Shown here: piece by piece, positions 1 to 5,840 of the stretch
Layout of the letters: every line of letters begins with the position of its first letter
Position numbering within the stretch: position 1 is the stretch's first letter
Assembly: GCA_963782965.1 (NCBI GenBank)
Contig: CAWALV010000006.1
Coordinates: 1 to 64,000, forward strand
DNA length: 64,000 nucleotides
Origin: CAWALV01 sp963782965
GTDB lineage: Bacteria; Actinomycetota; Actinomycetes; Acidothermales; Acidothermaceae
Direction: 5' to 3'
Made by a program: the position numbers and the translations under genes
The notes under the pieces: model-generated
What the model was told of the DNA's origin: nothing
Database searches by the model: none
The model's input: the letters and a program-made list of their open reading frames with translations, nothing else

Positions 1-41
1 TTTTAATCCGCGGGTTCCGGGTTCGATCCCCGGGCGGCCCA
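1..41 (+). tRNA. tRNA-Lys (UUU), 5'-truncated by window edge
   Basis: The 3' part of a tRNA is visible. U33, anticodon TTT (2-4) and AA complete the anticodon loop, and TCCGC (7-11) is the 3' anticodon stem. A five-base variable loop follows, then a perfect T arm (17-21 pairs with 29-33 around TTCGATC), the 3' acceptor strand GCGGCCC (34-40) and discriminator A41. CCA is not encoded, since the next bases are CCC. The 5' half lies outside the window. An integrase gene ends 20 bp downstream, so this 3' end is the likely attachment site of an integrated element. Confidence 0.9.
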
Positions 42-60
42 CCCTGCTTGACCTGGGCTG

Positions 61-1245
61 TTAGGGCGCTGGCGCCGGTCGGCCGATCTTCGGTGGGGCC
101 GATGTGTGGCCGAGTGGGTCCCAGGCGCGCGCGTGCGGCGAGGCGCACCGGGTGATTGTGCCGGCTGGTCTGCCGGGTGCGGTTCGCACGGCGGTGAGCA
201 CGAGTCGGGCGGTTGCTTCCGCGACGCGGCGGGCGACGACCGGCAGCACGCTGGTGTAGGTGTCGGCGGTGAGCACGATGCTGGAGTGCCCGAGCAGGTC
301 TTGAATGGTCTTGAGGTCAGCACCCGCGGCGAGCGCGAGCGTCGCGGCCCCATGGCGTAGGTCGTGCAGCCGGATCGGCGGTAGTCCGGCGTCTTGCGCC
401 AGGCGTTGAAAATGGCGTGTGAGGTACTCGGGTCGGATCGGTCGACCGTCGTCGCGGGTGAACACCAAATCGGTGGCACCGCCCGCGCGTTCGACTTGCG
501 CGCGATGGTGACGGCGCAGCAGCGTGACGGTGTGGTGGTCGAGCGGGATGGTGCGCCGGCTGGCCTCGCTCTTGGGTGGCCCGAACGTGAGTTTCCCGCC
601 GTCCTCGAGTAGTTGTTGGGTCACGGTGACGGTCGCCTGGTCGAGGTCGATGTCGGGCCAGGTCAAGCCGGCGGCTTCCCCGCGGCGCAGGCCGCGTAAC
701 GCGATCAGCCGATAAAGGACCAGCAGCGGGTCGGCGTCGGCGTGCCGCAGGAATTGCGCGGTCTGTTCCGCGGTCCAGACGGCCACGACCGGCGCGGTCC
801 CGGTCGTTTTCCAGGCGGCGACACGGCTCGGTGTCCAGATCAGCGCGTGTGGTCGGCGCGCCACGGGCAGTTCGACGTCTCGGGCGGCGTTGCTGGTGAT
901 CAGGCGTCGCCGTATTGCGGCGTTCAGCGCTGCGCGCAGGGTCGCTCGAAGTCGGGTGGCGGTGGCCGGGCTCCACCGCCGGTGCGCCGCGGCGTGTTCG
1001 GCGGCGATGCCGGCGAACATGGCCTGGACGTGTGTTGGGGTGAGCAGGCACAGCGGGATCCGCCCGAGCCAGGGAAGTAGGTAGAGCCGTAGGTGCGCGG
1101 CGTAGTTGCGTCGTGTGGTCGGTCGCAATGTCTGCCGGTCGGTGAGCCAGCGTTGCAACCAGGCGCCGGTGGTCAGCGGGGCAGTCGACAGCGCGGTGTC
1201 GGCGGGTGGGGTGAGTTGGGTGCGCTGCTGACTTGGTCGCGGCAT
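61..1245 (-). CDS. tyrosine recombinase / phage-type integrase, probably missing its N-terminal arm domain
   Basis: This is a site-specific recombinase of the tyrosine family, expected to insert and excise an element at the adjacent tRNA-Lys. The core-binding domain spans about residues 25-130 and the catalytic domain about 155-345. The catalytic set is complete: R187 in a GLRRGE context, K225, H294 and R297 in HDLRH, H320 in LGHSS, and Y330. The open frame starts at ATG 1245 with no ribosome site. A better start lies upstream at ATG 1283, behind GGAGGT, and encodes MPASFGSVYKRCGCRDQ in another frame. That resembles the arm-binding N-terminus usual in actinobacterial integrases, so the gene has probably suffered a deletion and frameshift near 1240. 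Activity is uncertain. No excisionase gene is visible upstream. Confidence 0.85.
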   Translation of the reverse strand: MPRPSQQRTQLTPPADTALSTAPLTTGAWLQRWLTDRQTLRPTTRRNYAAHLRLYLLPWLGRIPLCLLTPTHVQAMFAGIAAEHAAAHRRWSPATATRLRATLRAALNAAIRRRLITSNAARDVELPVARRPHALIWTPSRVAAWKTTGTAPVVAVWTAEQTAQFLRHADADPLLVLYRLIALRGLRRGEAAGLTWPDIDLDQATVTVTQQLLEDGGKLTFGPPKSEASRRTIPLDHHTVTLLRRHHRAQVERAGGATDLVFTRDDGRPIRPEYLTRHFQRLAQDAGLPPIRLHDLRHGAATLALAAGADLKTIQDLLGHSSIVLTADTYTSVLPVVARRVAEATARLVLTAVRTAPGRPAGTITRCASPHARAWDPLGHTSAPPKIGRPAPAP

Positions 1246-1312
1246 CCGCAGCGCTTGTAGACCGATCCGAACGATGCAGGCATGGAGCCACCTCCGTTGT
1301 CGCGGTTCGCGG

Positions 1313-1335
1313 GTCCGCCCGCCGGCCGGGCGGAC
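1313..1335. promoter_or_regulatory. 9-bp perfect inverted repeat upstream of the integrase
   Basis: GTCCGCCCG at 1313-1321 and CGGGCGGAC at 1327-1335 form a perfect stem with a 5-base loop. It sits just upstream of the original integrase start at 1283. It could be an operator or an RNA hairpin in the integrase leader. No function can be assigned. Confidence 0.35.
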
Positions 1336-1441
1336 TCAGTGGCGTTGCCATGTCCAGGTGAGGGCGTTCCATCGCGACGCCGGTCCGGCGGCGTCCGGCG
1401 GAACGGGTCGAGCCCGACCTACGTTCGGGTGTCTAGCAGAG

Positions 1442-1480
1442 TCTAAAGACTCTAAAGGATTCTAAAGGTGGTGGTAGCGT
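1442..1480 (+). promoter_or_regulatory. triple TCTAAAG repeat and leaderless-type promoter of the AAA ATPase gene
   Basis: The heptamer TCTAAAG occurs at 1442-1448, 1451-1457 and 1461-1467, with starts 9 and 10 bp apart, so the copies lie on about one face of the helix. TAGCGT at 1475-1480 fits a -10 box and stands 7 bases before GTG 1488, the layout of actinobacterial leaderless genes. The repeats cover the -35 zone and could be operator half-sites. The promoter call is inferred from spacing alone. Confidence 0.4.
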
Positions 1481-1487
1481 CGCGTAC

Positions 1488-2603
1488 GTGCGTAACCCTT
1501 TCCACGCCGGTTTCGGGGTGAGTCCGCCGCTGCTCGTCGGGCGTGATACCGAGATCGCGGACTTCGATGAGGCCCTCGACGATGGTCCCGGCGCCGCCGG
1601 GCGCGCCACCTTGTACACCGGCCCGCGCGGCGCGGGCAAGACGGTCATGCTCAACGCTGTCGAAGATCGTGCACGCGCCCGCGGCTGGCTGGTGATCAGC
1701 GAGACCGCGTCGCCCGGTTTCATCACGCGGATCACGACGCAGCATCTTCCTCGGCTGCTTCGAGATTTCGATCCCCAGGCGGTGCAGCGACGGTTGACGG
1801 GGCTGAGCGCACCGATGTCGATCGGAAGCATCAGTTGGGAGAGCCTGCAGACCCACATCGTGGCCGCCGGTCTGCGAAACCAGCTAGAGACGCTCACGGA
1901 CCTGCTGGCTCCGCAGGAGACTGGCGTGCTGATCACCCTTGATGAGCTCCATCACAACCAGGTAAGTGAACTGCGCGAGATCGCGACAACGGTGCAGCAC
2001 GCGTTTCGTGAAGACCGCGAGGTCGCGTTCGTCGGTGCGGGGCTGGCGGCGGCGGTCAGCGATGTCATGAACGACGAGGTGCTGACCTTCCTTCGCCGCG
2101 CCGACCGGCGACACCTCGGTTCGGTGAGTCGAACCGACGTCGAGCGAGCGCTGCGGGAGCCGATCGAAGACAGCGGCCGGTCAATCGACGTCGAGGCGCT
2201 GCACGTGATGGCTGAAGGCACCGGCGGCTACCCATTCTTGGTTCAGCTGGTTGGTGCCCAAACCTGGCGGCGCCACCCGGCGGCGCCGCGGATCACCGTC
2301 GAGGACGCCCGCGCTGGACTTGCCAGCGCCCGGCGCCGACTTGGGTCGTTGATCCACGCGCCCGCACTTGCTGGCGCATCCGACATCGACAAGTCGTTCC
2401 TACTCGCGATGGCGCGTGACGAGGGGCCGTCGAAAATGGCCGACATCCAGCAGCGTCTCGGCGTCGACGTCAACTACGCCAGCCAGTACCGGCTTCGGCT
2501 GATAGCCGCCGAGCTTATCGAGCCGACGCGACGTGGCTACGTCGACTTCGCCCTTCCCTACCTTCGCGAATACCTGCGAGAGCACGCCGCCGCCGACGTG
2601 TAG
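1488..2603 (+). CDS. AAA-type ATP-binding protein
   Basis: This 371-residue cytosolic ATPase belongs to the AAA/STAND-like group common as single genes in actinobacteria; its cellular role is not known. Residues 1-30 carry the NPF...LVGRD lead typical of the group. Walker A is GPRGAGKT with K51, and Walker B is LITLDELHH with D152 and E153. A winged-helix-like region follows at about 300-365, which may contact DNA or partners. GTG 1488 was chosen because the family's N-terminus begins here and a -10-like box lies 7 bases upstream. The gene starts divergently from the integrase and overlaps no intact gene. It could be cargo of the tRNA-Lys element or a relative of regulatory ATPases. Confidence 0.75.
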   Translation: MRNPFHAGFGVSPPLLVGRDTEIADFDEALDDGPGAAGRATLYTGPRGAGKTVMLNAVEDRARARGWLVISETASPGFITRITTQHLPRLLRDFDPQAVQRRLTGLSAPMSIGSISWESLQTHIVAAGLRNQLETLTDLLAPQETGVLITLDELHHNQVSELREIATTVQHAFREDREVAFVGAGLAAAVSDVMNDEVLTFLRRADRRHLGSVSRTDVERALREPIEDSGRSIDVEALHVMAEGTGGYPFLVQLVGAQTWRRHPAAPRITVEDARAGLASARRRLGSLIHAPALAGASDIDKSFLLAMARDEGPSKMADIQQRLGVDVNYASQYRLRLIAAELIEPTRRGYVDFALPYLREYLREHAAADV

Positions 2604-2652
2604 CACTCAGGCCGTGTGGCTGGCATGGCGGCGCCGATCCTGCGCTTCTACC

Positions 2653-3165
2653 GTGGTGCCTGTGCACGCAGCGGATCACCGCGAGCCGCCGCTGGACGGC
2701 GAGCGGTCGTACCCCGGAGCGGGGTTGGCCGACGAGCTGGCTGGGCTTCGCGGCGAGGTGGCGTTCTTCCAGGCGCTGTTTCGCTGCCGCACCGACGTGT
2801 ACGCCCTGCGGTGGTCTAATACCGGCACCGGCCGGTCCGGGTGGATGCCCGCCGTGCGCGGCGGCTGGCGCAAGGGCACACCGGCCGCCGAGCGTGCCTA
2901 TCTGCCGCTCACCGCCGAGGTGATCACCGCGCACCTGTCGGGGGAAGTCGACCTGGGCTTGTACCCGCTGCTCGACGGCGACCAGTGCTGCTGGCTGGCC
3001 GCGGACTTCGACGGGCCGTTCGCGATGCTGGACGCGCTGGCGTATCTCAAGGCGGCTCGCGGCGCCCGGGTGCCAGCCGCACTGGAGGTATCGCGATCGG
3101 GCATGGGCGCGCATGCATAGGTGTTCTTCACCGACGCCGTTCCCGCCGCGCTCGCTCGCGAACTC
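2653..3165 (+). pseudogene. TOTE conflict-system primase (archaeo-eukaryotic primase domain), N-terminal fragment with nonsense codon
   Basis: The translation strongly resembles the N-terminal primase domain of TOTE conflict-system proteins, a presumed element-defence family. Recognisable stretches include RTDVYALRW, SGWMPAVRGGWRKG, YLPLTAEVITAHLSGE, a CCWLAADFDGP segment with the primase acidic pair, and ALEVSRSGMGAHA. At 3118-3120 a TAG stands where the family has Trp (GAHxW), and the same frame then continues as VFFTDAVPAALARELG to about 3165. There the homology stops and antiparallel serine-recombinase sequence begins. The helicase and nuclease parts are missing. GTG at 2653 or 2656 is the likely original start. 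The gene is clearly dead. Confidence 0.7.
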
Positions 3166-3604
3166 GGCCGATGCAGGCGTAGTAGTGGTAGCGGCCGCCG
3201 TTGCCGTTCGCCGACATGCCGATGTACGCCTTGCTGCACTTCCCGCAACGGAGCAGACCGGAGAGCAGGAAGTCGCTCGCGTTGCCGCGCCGCTTCGCGT
3301 GCTCGCGCATGATCGCCTGCGCCTTCGCGAACGTGAACTCGTCCACGAGCGGTTCGTGCGCGCCGTCGAAGACCTTGTCGCGCCAGCGTATCTTCCCGGC
3401 GTAGGTGGCGTTGTTGATGATCCAGTGCACCCCCGGATGTCCCCAGCCTGCCGACGGTGCGGGCGCGCCCTCGTCGCGGAGCTTCTGCGCGATCGTCCGT
3501 GTGCCGAGCCGCTTGCGCGCATAGAGGTCAAACACGCGGCGGACGACCGGTGCTTTCACCGGGTCGGGGACGAGCACGCGCTCCTCGTTCGAGAACACGG
3601 TCAT
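3163..3604 (-). pseudogene. large serine recombinase, C-terminal fragment
   Basis: The minus strand encodes the recombinase domain and zinc ribbon of a large serine recombinase or resolvase. Visible parts are LVPDP..APVVRRVFDLYA, RLGTRTIAQKLRDEG, the NNATYAGKIRW segment, and a zinc-ribbon start LSGLLRCGKCSKAYIG followed by YHYYACIGR. The N-terminal catalytic domain with the active serine is absent, because the readable frame begins at ATG 3604. The C-terminus runs straight into the antiparallel primase remnant near 3165 and ends in arbitrary Arg-rich residues. It is the remnant of a second integration system and is unlikely to be functional. Confidence 0.75.
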
Positions 3605-3760
3605 CGCTCTCCCTTCTCGGTCCCGTGGTCAGCGTGCGAGCGACGCGCCGCTCCGGCATTGCCGCGGGATGGATTCAGTTCTTGGCCTCTTTGTGCATGT
3701 AGTCGGCGTCCAGCAGCAGACGACCACGGCGCGGCTGATGCGGCTTCCAGGCCCGCCCGG

Positions 3761-3824
3761 CCCGTTCACTCCATGAGTGAACGCATGGAGTGAACGCATG
3801 GAGCGAACGCATGGAGCGAACGGG
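3761..3824. repeat. 13-bp tandem repeat bounded by a 14-bp inverted repeat
   Basis: GAGTGAACGCATG occurs at 3775-3787 and 3788-3800. A variant with one change follows at 3801-3813, and a partial fourth unit, GAGCGAACGGG, ends at 3824. The block is enclosed by CCCGTTCACTCCAT (3761-3774) and ATGGAGCGAACGGG (3811-3824), which are inverted copies with one mismatch. No gene covers it. It may be an iteron-like protein site or the scar of an element end. Confidence 0.6.
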
Positions 3825-4012
3825 CGTTGTCGTCATCGCCATGACCCCTCTTCGTTGGGTTCTGGGTCGTTCATGTAGCCAGCGATCTCGGACGGACGCA
3901 AGTCCGTCCCGGCGGGGCGGCCCCGGCGGGCGCGGGCGGCGGCGATATCGGACCTCAGTTCCTCCTCGAGCTCGGCGCGGCGACGGGCAAGGAAGCCGTC
4001 GTCGGCGGCCGG

Positions 4013-4273
4013 GTGTTGCAGTTCGGGCGGTTCTCCGCGCAGGCGCGTCAGGCGTTCGCGAACCGCGACGCGGTCTTACGCGCCGGCGGCAGCCGACCCG
4101 AGCTCGTTGTCAGCACGACCGTGCTCGTGGCCGATCAGAGCGACTTCGCCGAGTTGAATGCACTATTCGCCGAGTTCTTCCCGCAGGAGCCGCCGACGCG
4201 GATGACGATGCAGGTCCCGTTGCCGCGCGGGCTCCTCATCTCGATCGGCTGTACCGCGGTCATCGCCGACTGA
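4013..4273 (+). pseudogene. RidA/YjgF-family (Rid) protein, C-terminal fragment
   Basis: Rid proteins are small trimeric enzymes that hydrolyse reactive enamine/imine intermediates. About 86 residues match their second half: the helix QARQAFANRDAVLRAGG, the strand VVSTTVLVADQSDFAELN, then FAEFFP, RMTMQVPLP and a final strand ending AVIAD. A full protein has about 125-130 residues. The N-terminal sheet is missing, and upstream sequence in the same frame is not Rid-like. GTG 4013 is only the first possible start. The fragment lies in a stretch of broken genes and directly precedes a hydrolase fragment in the same frame. Confidence 0.5.
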
Positions 4274-4660
4274 GATTTCGGTGCCCGTCGTGTCGGATAC
4301 ACGATCGCAGGCGACGCTCCGCTCGTCGTTCTCGTTCACAGCTCCGCTAGCGGCCGGCGGCAGTGGCGCACGCTGACGGCAGCACTCGCGGATCGCTTCC
4401 GCGTCGCCGCGCTCGACCTGCTCGGCTACGGCGACACGCCGCCATGGACCGGGGAGGGGACGCAGCGGCTCGCGGAGCAGTCGGAGCTCGTCCGCCGCGT
4501 CGTCGCGGAGGTTGGGCAGCCGCTCGCGCTCGTCGGACACTCCTTCTGCGCGACCGTCGCGCTCGACGCGGCAGCGTCGCTCGGGGAGCACTTGCCCGGT
4601 CTCGTGCTCGTCGAGCTCGAGGCCTTGACAGCGCCGGCTCCGTTTGGTCAAATGGATTAG
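4274..4660 (+). pseudogene. alpha/beta hydrolase, N-terminal half
   Basis: In the frame right after the Rid stop, the translation reads GYTIAGDAPLVVLVHSS, then WRTLTAALADRFRVAALDLLGYGDTP and PLALVGHSFCATVALD. These are the strand-turn-helix, oxyanion-loop and nucleophile-elbow (GHSFCA) signatures of an alpha/beta hydrolase. It ends at TAG 4658-4660, after about 125 residues, where the lid and catalytic Asp and His should follow. No ATG or GTG precedes it in frame. Both ends are therefore lost and the fragment is not expected to fold. Confidence 0.55.
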
Positions 4661-4675
4661 TCGTTTGTCTAAACC
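4654..4675. promoter_or_regulatory. imperfect palindrome, candidate TetR operator
   Basis: GGATTAGTC (4654-4662) and GTCTAAACC (4667-4675) match in 7 of 9 inverted positions around GTTT. The site lies 16 bp before ATG 4691 and just ahead of the ribosome site GAAGGAGG. The operon it precedes contains a TetR regulator gene, so autoregulation through this site is a reasonable inference. Binding has not been shown. Confidence 0.45.
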
Positions 4676-4690
4676 GAGAAGGAGGCAGCC

Positions 4691-4915
4691 ATGCCCTTCA
4701 TCAACGTCAAGGTGATCGAGGACGTCTTTACGCCCGCGCAGAAGCGCGAGATCGTGGAGAAGCTCACGGACACGATGGTCTCGATCGAGGGCGAGAACAT
4801 GCGCAGCGTCACATGGGTGGTCGTCGAGGAGGTCAAGAGCGGCGACTGGGGCATCGCCGGCAATGCATTGACGAGCGAGGATGTCCGCGCGCTCGCGGCC
4901 GGCATCCCCGCGTAG
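4691..4915 (+). CDS. 4-oxalocrotonate tautomerase family protein
   Basis: This small enzyme has 74 residues, the usual size of a 4-OT subunit, which works as a cytosolic homo-oligomer. Pro directly follows the initiator Met and would be the N-terminal catalytic base after Met removal. The MPFINVKVIEDVFTPAQKREIVEKLTDTM stretch has the family's beta-alpha pattern, and a second strand follows in VTWVVVEEV. The start is fixed by a strong GAAGGAGG site 5-10 bases upstream. It is the first gene of an operon with an NTF2-like protein, a TetR regulator and a hydrolase-glycosyltransferase fusion, spaced 2 bp or overlapping. The substrate is unknown; ketonisation of an enol from ring or chain cleavage is typical of relatives. 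Confidence 0.85.
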   Translation: MPFINVKVIEDVFTPAQKREIVEKLTDTMVSIEGENMRSVTWVVVEEVKSGDWGIAGNALTSEDVRALAAGIPA

Positions 4916-4917
4916 CC

Positions 4918-5265
4918 GTGGCGACGCCGACCGACCGCGACCTCGTCACCCGTGCCGCCCTCGACTACTTCGAGGGTTGGTTCGACGGCGATCCAGAGCG
5001 CATGGACCGCGCCCTCCATGCGGAGCTGGTCAAGCGCGACGGCGACGACGAGCTCGATGCGCTGACGAAGGCCGACATGGTCGAAGCGACCCGGCGCGGC
5101 CAGGGAAGGCGCGACAGCGGCCGCGAGGTCGAGGTCGAGGTCGTCGACATCCACGGGCCGATCGCGAGCGCCGTCGTCCGCTCCGTGCCGTACCGCGAGT
5201 ACCTCCACCTCGTGCGCACGAACGACGGGTGGAAGATCGCAAACACGCTGTACTCCCGATCGTGA
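4918..5265 (+). CDS. NTF2-like / lumazine-binding-type small protein
   Basis: This 115-residue protein has the SnoaL/NTF2-like cone fold typical of small binding proteins and polyketide-type isomerases. An N-terminal helix pattern (LVTRAALDYFEGWFDGDPERM) is followed by a central region ending in VEVVDIHGPIASAVV and a final strand HLVRTNDGWKIANTLYSR, the usual ending of the lumazine-binding subgroup. GTG 4918 lies two bases after the tautomerase stop. The stop overlaps the GTG of the TetR gene, so the genes are translationally coupled. It could be an enzyme or only a ligand carrier; the sequence does not decide. Confidence 0.7.
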   Translation: MATPTDRDLVTRAALDYFEGWFDGDPERMDRALHAELVKRDGDDELDALTKADMVEATRRGQGRRDSGREVEVEVVDIHGPIASAVVRSVPYREYLHLVRTNDGWKIANTLYSRS

Positions 5266-5840
5266 GCCCGCCTGCGACCAAGACTGCGGCCCGCTCCGCG
5301 GCCGAGGACGCGCTTCTCGACGCGGCGGAGCGGCTGCTGGTGGACGTCGGCCACGCGGGCGTCACGACGCGCAGGCTGGCGGAGGAGGCCGGCGTCAACC
5401 ACGGGCTCGTCCACTACTACTTCGGCTCGGTCGAGAACCTGCTCGTGCGCACGCTCGAGCGGTTCACCGAGCGGATCCTCGCGCGCCAGCGCGAGCTCTA
5501 CAGCGCTGACGTCCCGTTCATCGAGAAGTGGCGGACAGCGATGCGGCACCTCGTCGATGACGACCGCGCCTACGAGAAGGTCTGGCTGGAGCTGCAAGCG
5601 CTCGGATGGAACGACCCGGGGCAGCGCCAGCGGCTCGCGCAGGTGAACGCCGACTGGCGGGCGGTTCTGACCGAGGCGTTCTCGGAGCCGCACCGCGAGC
5701 TTGCGATCCCGATGCCACTCGACGCGCTCGTGTCGTTCGTCATGACGTTCAACTTCGGTGTGATCGTGGAGCAGCTCGGCGGTATCGAGACCGGTCACGG
5801 GGAGTTGCTCGAGTGGATCGACGGATGGCTGTCACGCTGA
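5262..5840 (+). CDS. TetR-family transcriptional regulator
   Basis: This is a 192-residue TetR-type repressor. The N-terminal helix-turn-helix covers about residues 12-58: ALLDAAERLLVDVGHAGVTT, RRLAEEAGVNHGLVHYYF, then a dimerising, ligand-sensing helical domain. GTG 5262 overlaps the previous stop by four bases, and the 3' end overlaps the next gene's ATG (5825) by 16 bp. Lying inside the operon it presumably controls, it probably binds the palindrome at 4654-4675. The ligand is unknown; a hydrophobic or lactone-like substrate of the neighbouring hydrolase is possible. Confidence 0.85.
   Translation: MSPPATKTAARSAAEDALLDAAERLLVDVGHAGVTTRRLAEEAGVNHGLVHYYFGSVENLLVRTLERFTERILARQRELYSADVPFIEKWRTAMRHLVDDDRAYEKVWLELQALGWNDPGQRQRLAQVNADWRAVLTEAFSEPHRELAIPMPLDALVSFVMTFNFGVIVEQLGGIETGHGELLEWIDGWLSR

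Noticed and set aside
317..1372. Long minus-strand open frame of 351 codons over the integrase
   Set aside because: It is an Arg/Pro-rich shadow; the other frame carries all catalytic integrase residues.
3680..3720. Minus-strand frame ending GRLLLDADYMHKEAKN before the recombinase fragment
   Set aside because: It looks protein-like at its end but has no start with a ribosome site and runs through the 13-bp repeats.
3113..3793. Plus-strand open frame over the serine recombinase fragment
   Set aside because: It is antisense to clear recombinase motifs and matches no family I recognise.
3840..4010. Minus-strand frame with RRAELEEELRSDIAAARARRGRP, coiled-coil-like
   Set aside because: It is short, lacks a supported start and has no recognisable family; it may be part of the decayed element.
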